In this document: one piece after another, positions 26,964 through 35,818 of the stretch | How the letters are laid out: each line of letters opens with the position of its first letter | Numbering within the stretch: position 1 is the stretch's first letter | NCBI RefSeq assembly: GCF_947495625.1 | Contig: NZ_CANLZW010000024.1 | Coordinates: 1 to 64,000 of the forward strand | DNA from: an uncultured Cocleimonas sp. | GTDB lineage: Bacteria; Pseudomonadota; Gammaproteobacteria; Thiotrichales; Thiotrichaceae | DNA length: 64,000 bases | Reading direction: 5' to 3' | Translations under genes and position numbers: made by a program | Notes under the pieces: generated by a model | Seen by the model: the letters and a program-made list of their open reading frames with translations, nothing else | Told to the model about the DNA's origin: nothing | The model's database searches: none

Positions 26964-28100
26964 TTATTTTAAACTGCTTGTCATATAATCAACGGCAGCT
27001 TTAACATCTTCATAAGAAAGACCCAGATTCCCACCTTTAGGAGGCATTACACCTTTTCCGTTGATGGCCGATGCATAGAGGGTTTCATTGCCCATCGCTA
27101 AACGTGGAGCCCATGCGACAGTATCACCGAGTTTAGGCGAGCCAGCTACACCAGAGGCATGACAGGCAAAACATGAACTCTTGTATACTTTTTCACCGTT
27201 AGCCAAATCACCTTTAGGGGCTTCTTCAGTTTGCGCGACTGCCATAGGTTCTGGAACTTTTGGTGCGACTTTTTGTGTCTCGTCCTGTGTTTCTTTTGCT
27301 ACAGGCGCTTCCGGTTCTGCTTGTGCTAAAGCAGGCTTAGGAGCTTTGGGGGCTTCAGTTTCTGTTACTTTAGGTGTTACAGGCTCAGGGGCAGCTGGTG
27401 CTTCAGTTTTGGTTACTGCAGCTTCAGGTGCTTCGGGTGTTTCTGTAACAGCCACGGAAGGTTCTGGCGCAGCGGGTGATGCTGGAGAAGCAGGTGCCGC
27501 TGGAGCTTCTGGTGCTTTAGCCATTGTAGTAGCCGCTGCTGCAACAGGAGCTGCGATAGTTTCTGTAGTCGCTGATGCTGTTTCATTAGTTGCCGTTTCT
27601 GATGAGGCAGTTGTCTCTTCTTTTGCTACATCAGCAACTTCAATACCTGCAGATTTTGCCATATACAAAACAACATTTTTTATTTCTTCATCAGTGATTG
27701 AAGGATTACCGCCTCTAGCTGGCATAGCGCCTTTACCTGCAATGGCTGTTTTAACCAAACCATCGATGCCATTGGTCATACGCGTTTCCCATGCGGCTTT
27801 GTCATCAATCTTGGGTGCATTGGCGATACCGGCATTGTGACAGACTCCACAGGTTTCTTTGTAGATAGATTCTCCTGAACGAGCCACTGATGACCCAGCA
27901 GAGACATCAACCTTAGCTTCGACTTTGCCTATGGGGGCAAGTGTTTGTTGGGCTTTTTTGACTACAGGCTTAACTTCTGTAGTTGCTTCGGCAACATGCT
28001 GTGTTGCTTCTGGTGCGAGTAGATATAAGACACCTACTATGACTACCAGAATAATCTGCACCCAAAATAACTTAGGTAATTTTTCGTGTGAACCCGACAT
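26964..28100 (-). CDS. Membrane-anchored dihaem cytochrome c
   Basis: A 378-residue protein. A hydrophobic anchor at about residues 11-29 is followed by two class I cytochrome c domains. The first haem site is CGVCH (Cys84, Cys87, His88) and the second CFACH (Cys310, Cys313, His314). Both domains have the MPA/MPPKGGNP-like Met-ligand segment of cytochrome c5. They are separated by a long Ala-Pro-Glu-rich, low-complexity linker at about residues 160-290. It is the last gene of the cox operon, so it probably feeds electrons to the caa3 oxidase; the linker may let the second haem reach across the periplasm. Confidence 0.88.
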   Translation of the reverse strand: MSGSHEKLPKLFWVQIILVVIVGVLYLLAPEATQHVAEATTEVKPVVKKAQQTLAPIGKVEAKVDVSAGSSVARSGESIYKETCGVCHNAGIANAPKIDDKAAWETRMTNGIDGLVKTAIAGKGAMPARGGNPSITDEEIKNVVLYMAKSAGIEVADVAKEETTASSETATNETASATTETIAAPVAAAATTMAKAPEAPAAPASPASPAAPEPSVAVTETPEAPEAAVTKTEAPAAPEPVTPKVTETEAPKAPKPALAQAEPEAPVAKETQDETQKVAPKVPEPMAVAQTEEAPKGDLANGEKVYKSSCFACHASGVAGSPKLGDTVAWAPRLAMGNETLYASAINGKGVMPPKGGNLGLSYEDVKAAVDYMTSSLK

Positions 28101-28124
28101 AGGTCTTCTCCTTTAAAAAATATG

Positions 28125-28913
28125 TCATTCAGTTTTTTTAGTATTTAATCTAATAAATAAAAACAACAGAATTGCGGCCATCGCAAACCATTGTAAGGCA
28201 TAGGCATTATGTTTATCGATACTGCCGTAGTAGGGTTGCCATTCTCTAATAAAACCATCTTTTTCTTGTTTGTTTAACTCGATAATAATGGGTAGTAATT
28301 GGTAATCTAACTCCTGGTTTAGCTCAGTTATCTGAATCGACTGAATTAGTTTAGGATTATTACTCTTCTGTACTGCATTTTTATCATCATCGTTTAATAC
28401 AATTGCTTCTGATACTTGTTTAATCTGTCCGAGTATTTCACGAGTGTTATTCTCGATCTCTATACTAGGTATGTTATCTCTTGTGCCGTTATACGTTATC
28501 CATCCACGATTTATTAAAACTGCGTTACTTAAACTTTTACTGTTTGAATCTGATGTACTTTCAAATATAAAAGGGGTTAAAACGTGGTATCCAGGTTTAC
28601 CCAGATGTGTTCTATTATCTAGTAAAAACTGATTGTTATTGTCGTATTTGCCTTTAATGGTTGCTGGTCTATATGCTTCTTTGAGGAGTGCTTGTTCAGA
28701 TTCTTTAGTTCCTAATGTTGTTTCATTTAATTTAAGTGGCGTCTTTGCTATGGCTAATTGAATACCGGTATCAATCTCTCTTTTTTCATCAGCTCTATCT
28801 AATTGCCATAGACCTAGAGAAATTAGAAATGGAAATAGAATGAGTGTGGCAAGTGCCGGTATTAATTTTGGAGTAAAAAGATAATTTGATACTCGAAGTT
28901 GAAAACCTGCCAT
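28125..28913 (-). CDS. SURF1 family cytochrome oxidase assembly protein
   Basis: A 262-residue SURF1-like protein. It has two membrane helices (about residues 14-34 and 240-256) enclosing a periplasmic domain. The segments GLWQLDRADEKREI and LINRGWI are family signatures, the latter slightly modified. SURF1 assists haem a insertion into subunit I. It begins three bases after the DUF2909 stop. Confidence 0.88.
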   Translation of the reverse strand: MAGFQLRVSNYLFTPKLIPALATLILFPFLISLGLWQLDRADEKREIDTGIQLAIAKTPLKLNETTLGTKESEQALLKEAYRPATIKGKYDNNNQFLLDNRTHLGKPGYHVLTPFIFESTSDSNSKSLSNAVLINRGWITYNGTRDNIPSIEIENNTREILGQIKQVSEAIVLNDDDKNAVQKSNNPKLIQSIQITELNQELDYQLLPIIIELNKQEKDGFIREWQPYYGSIDKHNAYALQWFAMAAILLFLFIRLNTKKTE

Positions 28914-28916
28914 CTT

Positions 28917-29117
28917 CTATGCAACACCTGTTGGTTTTATCCACCCCATCCAGAATGCAAAAAGTAAAAATATAAAGAGGGCGACGGATACTCCAACTCG
29001 CAAGGTTAATGCTTTAACCATACGTTTTGAACCATCGCCGTCTTTCATCATGTAATACAATGCAGAGCCGAGGCTATAAAAAATGAAGATAAAAAAAACA
29101 AGAATCAGGTACTTCAT
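28917..29117 (-). CDS. DUF2909 twin-helix membrane protein
   Basis: A 66-residue protein with two hydrophobic helices (about residues 3-20 and 43-62) and the family segment DGDGSKRMVKALTLRVGVSVALF. DUF2909 genes lie beside SURF1 in many gammaproteobacterial cox clusters, which points to an accessory role in oxidase assembly. The exact function is unknown. Confidence 0.85.
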   Translation of the reverse strand: MKYLILVFFIFIFYSLGSALYYMMKDGDGSKRMVKALTLRVGVSVALFIFLLFAFWMGWIKPTGVA

Positions 29118-29185
29118 TAATTACGTTTAACTCTCACTGTATCTAAAAATCTAATCTAAATGCTCAGATGATTATGTTTACTGAC

Positions 29186-30058
29186 TTACAACCAGTAAAC
29201 AACAACAAACAAGCCCAGCCAAACTACGTCTACAAAGTGCCAGTACCATGCGACAGCTTCAAATCCGAAGTGACGTTCATTATTGAAATGACCGCGTATA
29301 CAACGCATCAAAATGACAATCAGCATCAGTACACCAAGCGTTACATGGAAACCATGAAATCCGGTTAACATGAAGAAGGTACTACCATAAATTCCAGAGG
29401 TAAGTTTTAGGTCTAGATGCTGGTAAGCTTCCATGTATTCAGAAACTTGTAATCCAAGGAAAATGACACCTAATACGATGGTTGCGATTAAACCCCCAAT
29501 TAATTGATTGCGGTTTTTATTCATTAAAGCCCAATGTGCCCAGGTTAATGTGGCGCCACTGGTCAATAGGGTCAAGGTATTAATTGCGGGAAGATGCCAG
29601 GCATCAATAATGCCTTTGGGTACAGAGAAGTTTGAAGTATCAGGCATTTGTAGCAAAGGCCATACTGATTTGAATTCAGGCCAGAGAAATTCATTGGTGA
29701 AAGCATTATTTCCTTCGCCACCAAGCCATGGAACAGATAGTTGGCGAGCATAAAATAGTGCACCAAAGAATGCGGCAAAGAACATTACTTCTGAGAAAAT
29801 AAACCAGCCCATACCCATTCTAAAGGAGTGATCAACTTGTTTATTGTAATGCCCCGTTTCGCTTTCATGAACGACTTGACCAATCCAGCCAAATACCATG
29901 AATATAATGATACCGAAACCAAGAATCATGCCGACAGTACCAGCCATGCTGCCATGCAAAGAACCAGCAAATCCCCCTAATAAGGCGAACATGCCTACTG
30001 ATCCTACAATAGGCCAGTAGCTTCCATCTGGTACGTAATAGTCTTCTCTAGATTGCAT
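29186..30058 (-). CDS. coxC: Cytochrome c oxidase subunit III
   Basis: A 290-residue haem-copper oxidase subunit III with seven membrane helices. GWFIFSEVMFFAAFFGALFYAR and GFHGFHVTLGVLML are characteristic, including the helix III Glu. A long periplasmic loop (about residues 105-145) is typical of bacterial caa3/aa3 enzymes. An AGGAGGAG sequence precedes the ATG at 30058. Confidence 0.95.
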   Translation of the reverse strand: MQSREDYYVPDGSYWPIVGSVGMFALLGGFAGSLHGSMAGTVGMILGFGIIIFMVFGWIGQVVHESETGHYNKQVDHSFRMGMGWFIFSEVMFFAAFFGALFYARQLSVPWLGGEGNNAFTNEFLWPEFKSVWPLLQMPDTSNFSVPKGIIDAWHLPAINTLTLLTSGATLTWAHWALMNKNRNQLIGGLIATIVLGVIFLGLQVSEYMEAYQHLDLKLTSGIYGSTFFMLTGFHGFHVTLGVLMLIVILMRCIRGHFNNERHFGFEAVAWYWHFVDVVWLGLFVVVYWL

Positions 30059-30076
30059 GCTATAAATCTCCTCCTA

Positions 30077-30634
30077 TTAGAGCCCAGCCACACCTTCTGT
30101 GGCCGTGTTTTTAACTTTTACAAAGTTATAAGATAAAGTGATGTTATAAACTTCTTTTCCTATCTCACTATCCACAAAGAACCTAACAGGCATTTCAATA
30201 GGTTGTTTAGGTTCAAATTTTTGATTATTAAAACAAAAGCATTCCAGCTTTTTTAGATGAGATGCCGCTTCACCTGGTGCAACACTGGGAACAGCCTGTC
30301 CTACAATTACTTCGTTAGATCTATTTTCTGCGTAGTAATTAATTGTATAAAGTTTTCCTGGTACAACTTTCATCTTGGTTGTCATTGGGTAAAACTTAAC
30401 AGGAAAACCTGGAGCGGTTGCGGCTAGAAAATCAATCGTAATTGTTCTTGTTTCATCAACTTCTATTGGTTGTCCTTCATAACTGGAACTGCTGGTACGA
30501 CCATTCAATCCCGTGATATCACAAAATGTGTCATATAAAGGCACAAGAGCAAAGGCAAAAGCAAACATACCTAATGGGACTAAAAAAAGTTTCACCCAAA
30601 ATGCTTTAGTAATTGTTTGTTTTTGCTGACTCAT
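30077..30634 (-). CDS. ctaG: Cytochrome c oxidase assembly protein CtaG (Cox11)
   Basis: A 185-residue Cox11/CtaG copper chaperone that delivers copper to the CuB site. One N-terminal helix is followed by a periplasmic immunoglobulin-like domain with the copper motif ECFCFNNQ. The ATG at 30634 gives MSQQKQTITKAFW, which matches family N-termini. An upstream in-frame start would overlap the 47-codon gene, so I excluded it. Confidence 0.93.
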   Translation of the reverse strand: MSQQKQTITKAFWVKLFLVPLGMFAFAFALVPLYDTFCDITGLNGRTSSSSYEGQPIEVDETRTITIDFLAATAPGFPVKFYPMTTKMKVVPGKLYTINYYAENRSNEVIVGQAVPSVAPGEAASHLKKLECFCFNNQKFEPKQPIEMPVRFFVDSEIGKEVYNITLSYNFVKVKNTATEGVAGL

Positions 30635-30650
30635 GTGTTTTTGTAAAGTC

Positions 30651-30794
30651 CTATCTGCCTTGCATATAAAGTGTGAATATAAATATGGCGAGAGCAATCA
30701 CACCCACAATAATGGCTGTGATTTTTGCTCCTGCGCGTTGTTTTGCCAGGAGTTGCTCTTCTGTTAAATGACTATATTTGTTTGAAGAAGTCAT
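30651..30794 (-). CDS. Small single-helix protein between coxA and ctaG
   Basis: A 47-codon gene: ATG at 30794, TAG at 30651-30653. It encodes a short polar N-terminus (MTSSNKYSHLTEEQLLAKQR) followed by one hydrophobic helix (about residues 24-43) and a QGR end. Its ATG comes two bases after the coxA stop (TAATAATG), and its stop is 16 bases before the ctaG ATG. The position and single-helix form match the small cytochrome-oxidase assembly proteins known between coxA and ctaG in proteobacteria. The assignment to that group is by position. Confidence 0.8.
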   Translation of the reverse strand: MTSSNKYSHLTEEQLLAKQRAGAKITAIIVGVIALAIFIFTLYMQGR

Positions 30795-30796
30795 TA

Positions 30797-32458
30797 TTAG
30801 TGCTCACCAATATGACTTGATTCTTCAAGAATTACTTTCTTTGAAGGTGGAGTATCAAAGGTATGGTAAGGAGCTGGTGTTGCTACCGTCCATTCTAGTC
30901 CTTTCGCACTGTCCCAAACTCGGTCTTCTTTCACTGGCTTACCGTTACGGATACAGTCAACAATGATGTAAGTAAGAAGAATGAAAGATGCGCCGAAGGC
31001 AAATCCACCAATACTTGAAATCATATTAAAATCAGCAAATTGTAATGAGTAGTCAGGGATACGACGTGGCATACCAGCAAGACCTAAGAAGTGCTGCGGG
31101 AAGAACAATACGTTCACCGAAATAACAGCCCACCAGAAATGAATCTTGGCAAGTCTCTCGTTATACATATTTCCACACCATTTTGGCAACCAGTAGAATA
31201 CTGCTGCAATGATGGAGAATAGGGCGCCTGTGACTAATACATAGTGGAAGTGAGCCACAACGAAGTAGGTATCGTGATATTGAATATCTGCTGGCGCGAT
31301 ACCAAGCATCAATCCTGAGAAGCCACCGATAGTGAAGAGAATTACGAAAGCTACAGCCCATAGCATCGGGGTTTCAAATGTCATTGAGCCACGCCACATG
31401 GTAGTAACCCAGTTAAAGACTTTTACACCAGTGGGGACGGAAATCATTATCGTCGCGTACATAAAGTACAACTGACCCGCGATAGGCATACCCGTTAAGA
31501 ACATGTGATGCGCCCAAACGACAAACGAAAGTAGTGCGATTGAAGCAGTTGCATAAACCATCGAACTATAACCAAACAACGGTTTTCGGGCGAAGGTCGG
31601 TATGATTTGGGATACGACACCAAATGCTGGAAGGATCATGATGTAAACTTCAGGATGACCAAAGAACCAGAAAATATGCTGGAACATAACTGGATCACCA
31701 CCACCTGCTGCATCAAAGAAGCTGGTGCCGAAGTTACGGTCTGTCAGCATCATGGTTACAGCGCCTGCAAGAACTGGCATTGCTGCAATCAATAAGAATG
31801 CTGTAATCAACCAGGTCCATACGAATAATGGCATATCCATATACTTCATGTCTGGAGCGCGCATATTCATAATAGTTGCGATGACGTTAATCGCTCCCAT
31901 GATTGATGAGAAGCCAAGCATGTGAACCGCAAAAATAAAGAAGTCAGTGCTATCTGGTGCAAAGGTAGTAGATAGAGGAGCATAGAATGTCCAGCCAAAT
32001 GCTGGTCCGCCACCTTCCATGAATAATGTACTGATTAACATCATTCCTGCAAAAGGAAGTATCCAGAAGCTCCAGTTATTCATTCTTGGTAATGCCATGT
32101 CTTTGGCGCCAATCATGAGTGGAATCTGCCAGTTAGCAAGTCCAACAAAGGCTGGCATGATAGCGCCGAAAACCATTATTAAACCATGCAAGGTTGTCAT
32201 CTGATTAAAGAAGTTTGGATCAACAAGTTGGATGCCTGGCATGAATAGCTCGGCACGAATGACCATTGCCATTGCTCCACCAATCAGCAGCATACTAAAT
32301 GCAAACCAAATGTAGAGAGTACCAATGTCTTTATGGTTAGTTGTTTTAACCCAGCGCATTAGTCCTTTTTCAGGGCCATGGTGGTGATCATCATGAGAGT
32401 CGTGAGATCCTTCTATTTCATCGATCTCGTCTTGTAAGTCGGTCGTTGTTGTAGACAT
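30797..32458 (-). CDS. coxA: Cytochrome c oxidase subunit I
   Basis: A 553-residue haem-copper oxidase subunit I (A-type). WFFGHPEVYIMILPAFG holds the CuB His and the His-Tyr cross-link pair. The adjoining YATASIALLSFVVWAHHMF and the haem-ligand segment DTYFVVAHFHYVL are present. The N-terminus has a His-rich stretch (HDSHDDHHHG). An AGGAG sequence precedes the ATG at 32458, and coxB ends 11 bases upstream. Confidence 0.97.
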   Translation of the reverse strand: MSTTTTDLQDEIDEIEGSHDSHDDHHHGPEKGLMRWVKTTNHKDIGTLYIWFAFSMLLIGGAMAMVIRAELFMPGIQLVDPNFFNQMTTLHGLIMVFGAIMPAFVGLANWQIPLMIGAKDMALPRMNNWSFWILPFAGMMLISTLFMEGGGPAFGWTFYAPLSTTFAPDSTDFFIFAVHMLGFSSIMGAINVIATIMNMRAPDMKYMDMPLFVWTWLITAFLLIAAMPVLAGAVTMMLTDRNFGTSFFDAAGGGDPVMFQHIFWFFGHPEVYIMILPAFGVVSQIIPTFARKPLFGYSSMVYATASIALLSFVVWAHHMFLTGMPIAGQLYFMYATIMISVPTGVKVFNWVTTMWRGSMTFETPMLWAVAFVILFTIGGFSGLMLGIAPADIQYHDTYFVVAHFHYVLVTGALFSIIAAVFYWLPKWCGNMYNERLAKIHFWWAVISVNVLFFPQHFLGLAGMPRRIPDYSLQFADFNMISSIGGFAFGASFILLTYIIVDCIRNGKPVKEDRVWDSAKGLEWTVATPAPYHTFDTPPSKKVILEESSHIGEH

Positions 32459-32469
32459 TATAGAATCTC

Positions 32470-33666
32470 CTATCTTGCAGATTTAATTGATGATGGTTGC
32501 ACGATGTCACCTACGCTATTACCTAAAGCATTTCTCTCATAGGTAATTACCGCTGCCAGGTCGCTATCGCTCAATTGCTTGCCGAAGGCTTGCATTGCAG
32601 TGCCTGCTTTACCATTCAATACAATATCAATGTGCGCATTTACATCACCGGTTGTTATTGGGCTTCCTGTCATTGCAGGGAATACGCCCGGAATACCACC
32701 ACCTGTTACACCGTGGCAACTAGCACAGTTTGTGCTGTAAACTTTTTGGCCTTGTGCCATTAAGTCTTCTTTTGACCATTCCTTGCCAGAAGCGGCAGCA
32801 AGTGCTTTTTGTTTTTCTTTCTGTTCGCCCAGCCATATTTGATAGTCTGCTTCTGATTTAGCTTCTACAACAATCGGCATGAAACCATGATCCTTGCCAC
32901 AAAGCTCAGCACATTGACCTCTGTAGATACCAGGTTCATCAATGTTTGCCCATGCATCGTTAATAAAACCAGGGTTGGCGTCCTGTTTAACACCAAGATC
33001 TCTTACCCACCATGAATGAATAACATCATTTGAAGTCATGAGAAAGCGAATGCGTTTGCCTACGGGTAGAACCAGATGATTATCAACTTCTAGAAGATAG
33101 TGCTTCATGCCTTCTCGAGTAGCGCTGTCATTAGTAGCCTTCTTCTGAACGTCTGTTAGATTACTAAAAAAGCTAACGTCTTGACCTATGTATTCGTATT
33201 GCCATTTCCACTGATAACCTGTGATTTTAACTGTCATATCAGCTTCGTCAGTATTTTCTAAGTCGATTAAAACCCTGGTAGCAGGAAACGCGATTGCAAC
33301 TAATATTGCGAGTGGCACGAGCGTCCATACCAGTTCGATTGCGGTGCTTTCGTGGAAGTTAGATGCTTTAGCCCCTTTAGATTTACGGTGAAACACCATT
33401 GACCAAATCATCACACCAAAAACTACTACCGCAATACCTACACATACCCAAAATATCAGCATATGTAAGCCGTAGATATCTCTACTAACAGATGTCACAC
33501 CTTCGGTCAGATTCAAACCGAATTCTGCAAAGGCTAATTGAGGAGTGAAAAATAAAGGTAGTAGATATAAGTTGGATATATTTTTTATTTTATTTAGGAA
33601 CGAATTAACGATAGTCGTAAGTTTCATAAAGTACGATAGATCGTTGAAAGTGCTCTTACTTGGCAT
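32470..33666 (-). CDS. coxB: Cytochrome c oxidase subunit II with cytochrome c domain (caa3-type)
   Basis: A 398-residue subunit II. After an N-terminal hydrophobic segment and two membrane helices comes the cupredoxin domain with the CuA motif CAELCGKDHGFM. A C-terminal cytochrome c domain with CASCH follows, which makes this a caa3-type oxidase. The ATG at 33666 is set by a strong AGGAGG four bases upstream. An alternative ATG at 33627 would put the signal peptide nearer the N-terminus but lacks such a site. First gene of the oxidase operon. Confidence 0.95.
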   Translation of the reverse strand: MPSKSTFNDLSYFMKLTTIVNSFLNKIKNISNLYLLPLFFTPQLAFAEFGLNLTEGVTSVSRDIYGLHMLIFWVCVGIAVVVFGVMIWSMVFHRKSKGAKASNFHESTAIELVWTLVPLAILVAIAFPATRVLIDLENTDEADMTVKITGYQWKWQYEYIGQDVSFFSNLTDVQKKATNDSATREGMKHYLLEVDNHLVLPVGKRIRFLMTSNDVIHSWWVRDLGVKQDANPGFINDAWANIDEPGIYRGQCAELCGKDHGFMPIVVEAKSEADYQIWLGEQKEKQKALAAASGKEWSKEDLMAQGQKVYSTNCASCHGVTGGGIPGVFPAMTGSPITTGDVNAHIDIVLNGKAGTAMQAFGKQLSDSDLAAVITYERNALGNSVGDIVQPSSIKSAR

Positions 33667-33686
33667 ACAGCCTCCTCTGAGTAAGT

Positions 33687-33719
33687 AAGTATTTTCATTG
33701 CAAGGTAATGAAAATGCTT
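33687..33719. promoter_or_regulatory. Inverted repeat in the coxB leader
   Basis: AAGTATTTTCATT (33687-33699) pairs with AATGAAAATGCTT (33707-33719); 12 of 13 pairs are Watson-Crick and one is T/G. It lies 21-53 bases upstream of the coxB ATG, just before the AGGAGG site. It could be an operator or a leader hairpin acting on translation. Confidence 0.5.
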
Positions 33720-33779
33720 AACTTCAAATTTTCAGATATAGACGAAACATAAGAAGTTACTAATATTCTTAAAAGTTCA

Positions 33780-33793
33780 TTGATAAATATCAA
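33780..33793. promoter_or_regulatory. FNR/ANR box upstream of coxB
   Basis: TTGATAAATATCAA is a perfect match to the FNR/ANR consensus TTGAT-N4-ATCAA, 114-127 bases upstream of the coxB ATG. At this distance it could regulate the caa3 oxidase operon in response to oxygen. The FNR-family protein itself is not in the window. Confidence 0.65.
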
Positions 33794-34310
33794 TAAACAC
33801 TAAATATTTTTTGCCAAGTCTACAGCCAAGTAAAAATTATTGCTAGTCAGGATTGTATATTTATATATTTGGGTATGTTCTATGCTATAAGTTACTGTAA
33901 TTTATTAAATTATAGGTTTGCTAATATACAAAATATGCTTGATTGAAGAGATAGATGATGAATATTTAATCTGTTAAACAAGAGTTAAATAAACTCGATG
34001 ATATGATAAAAAATACTGATGTGTGATTTTCATTATTTATTATCCAATTTTTGCAAGAGTGTTAATATCAGCTTCGTTTTAACTATTTATATAGTGTAAA
34101 TTTAACGATAAATCCCAAGAATCACTCAAAAAATTGAGTTATGCCGTTTTATTAGCCCCTAATGTAATAGTCCTTGGAGCTAAAACTCGTCTAACAGATT
34201 GCGGTTTTATGCTGTCCTTAAATGTTTTTACTGTTATTGACGATGCTCGCTATAACCCACAGAATTAATACATTTTAGCTAATACGCTAGGATACTTATC
34301 AGGAAAAAAA

Positions 34311-34892
34311 ATGGATTCAGGAAAAAAATCATTCCTCTGGTTAGTCACAATATTTGTGGCTCCAATTTTACTTGGGACACTATTGTTTTTTAATCTTGAA
34401 AGACTCGGGTTTGAGAAGGGTAGTGTTAATTATGGTATTCTGGTACAGCCCGCTCAACCGACAAAACTGGAAGATTTAAAACAAGATAATGATCTTGCGG
34501 TAGAAGAAGAGGTATTAACCAAAAAATGGACTATGCTATATATAGAAAATAGTGAAAGTGCGGTTTGTGATGATTTTTGTTTAGCGCGCCTAAGCAATAT
34601 CAAAAGAATTCGGTTGTTAATGAATGAGCAAATGCGTCGAGTCCGAACAGTTTTAGTGAGTAATAATGAAGTCGCTAAATCAATATCGTCTAAGGACAAT
34701 CCTGATTTAGTCATGACTGAAGTAACGCCAAACTCGAATTTTCTAAAACAATTTCCCGAACAGCAACTAAAGCCTATATATTTAATAGACCCGTTTGGAA
34801 ATTTAATGATGTATTACCCGCAACCAGAGCCTGATTTAAAGAAGATGATTAAAGACATTCGTCGACTGCTTAAATACTCACATCTTGGATAA
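34311..34892 (+). CDS. SCO-like thioredoxin-fold membrane protein
   Basis: A 193-residue protein with one N-terminal membrane helix (about residues 9-28) and a periplasmic domain. The domain has a CDDFC motif (Cys86, Cys90), the C-x3-C spacing of SCO copper chaperones, and a later LIDPFGNLMMYY strand like SCO/thioredoxin folds. It is encoded 5 bases before ctaB. Similar proteins are common beside haem A/O synthesis genes in gammaproteobacteria, so a role in copper or redox maturation of the oxidase is likely. Confidence 0.7.
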   Translation: MDSGKKSFLWLVTIFVAPILLGTLLFFNLERLGFEKGSVNYGILVQPAQPTKLEDLKQDNDLAVEEEVLTKKWTMLYIENSESAVCDDFCLARLSNIKRIRLLMNEQMRRVRTVLVSNNEVAKSISSKDNPDLVMTEVTPNSNFLKQFPEQQLKPIYLIDPFGNLMMYYPQPEPDLKKMIKDIRRLLKYSHLG

Positions 34893-34897
34893 ATTAT

Positions 34898-35809
34898 ATG
34901 CCTAATTCTACCTCTTTAACCTGTGACCCAACTATTTCAGATTTTTTAACGCTGTGTAAAATCAAAGTGGTTGCTTTGATAATGTTAACCGCAGTCGTCG
35001 GTATGTTTTTAGCAGTGCCTGGTTTGCCGCCACTACATCTTGTGGTTATGGCCTCTATTGGTATTGCCTTCGCTTCATCATCTGCTGCGGTGTTTAATCA
35101 TGTGATTGATCAGAAAATAGATAATGAGATGAGCCGTACGGAGAACAGACCTTTGCCTGAGGGTAAGATCTCAACTCAAACAGCTTTGACTTTCGGCATC
35201 ATATTGGGTGTGGTTGGTATAGGTATTTTATTGATTGGGGTTAATGTACTAACTGCCGTTCTTACTTTGCTTGCCCTGATTGGTTATGCTGTTTTTTATA
35301 CCATGTATCTAAAACGTGCCACACCACAAAATATCGTCATTGGTGGAGCTGCAGGTGCTGCGCCACCATTACTAGGTTGGGCTGCGATAACTAATTCAAT
35401 CGAACTAGGTGCATTGCTTTTATTCGCTATTATCTTCATTTGGACACCCCCCCACTTTTGGGCCTTAGCTATTCATCGTCAAAAGGAATACGCAAAAGTT
35501 AATATTCCGATGTTGCCTGTTACCCACGGACATCACTTCACCAGAATTCAGATATTGCTTTACACCATTTTATTGGTAATCGTTACCATTATGCCTTATC
35601 TGGTAGGCATGAGTGGTTTGATATATCTGGTAGGTGCTTTATTACTAGGTGGAGGATTTCTTTACTATGCTATTCAATTGGTAAGACAGCCAGATAATAA
35701 AAAACTACCGATGAAAACTTTTGGTTATTCAATTAATTACCTGATGATTTTATTCGTCGTTCTGTTGGTCGATCATTACTACTCAATCAGTCTCTTTAAT
35801 TTAATGTAA
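34898..35809 (+). CDS. ctaB: Protoheme IX farnesyltransferase (haem O synthase)
   Basis: A 303-residue UbiA-superfamily membrane prenyltransferase that converts haem B to haem O. The motifs NHVIDQKIDNEMSRTENRPLP (prenyl-diphosphate site) and FIWTPPHFWALAI are diagnostic. It has about nine helices. No ctaA (haem A synthase) gene adjoins it, which is unusual for an aa3-type cluster. Also called cyoE. Confidence 0.95.
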   Translation: MPNSTSLTCDPTISDFLTLCKIKVVALIMLTAVVGMFLAVPGLPPLHLVVMASIGIAFASSSAAVFNHVIDQKIDNEMSRTENRPLPEGKISTQTALTFGIILGVVGIGILLIGVNVLTAVLTLLALIGYAVFYTMYLKRATPQNIVIGGAAGAAPPLLGWAAITNSIELGALLLFAIIFIWTPPHFWALAIHRQKEYAKVNIPMLPVTHGHHFTRIQILLYTILLVIVTIMPYLVGMSGLIYLVGALLLGGGFLYYAIQLVRQPDNKKLPMKTFGYSINYLMILFVVLLVDHYYSISLFNLM

Positions 35810-35818
35810 GGTTTGAAT

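Larger units (their letters stand above)
33667..34310. other. 644-base divergent regulatory region of the cox genes
   Basis: AT-rich spacer between coxB (minus) and the SCO-like gene (plus). It contains an inverted repeat in the coxB leader (33687-33719) and a perfect FNR-type box (33780-33793). The right half (about 33850-34310) holds no gene or hairpin that I can defend. Confidence 0.65.

Noticed and set aside
27181-27840. A 219-codon open frame antisense to the cytochrome c linker
   Set aside because: It is rich in Ala, Ser and Gly, as expected from reading the Ala-Pro-Glu-rich linker backwards. The minus-strand protein has two proper haem sites.
35441-35460. C-rich motif-like sequence (TGGACACCCCCCCACTTTTG) inside ctaB
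   Set aside because: It encodes the conserved WTPPHFW motif of haem O synthase. The resemblance is coincidental.
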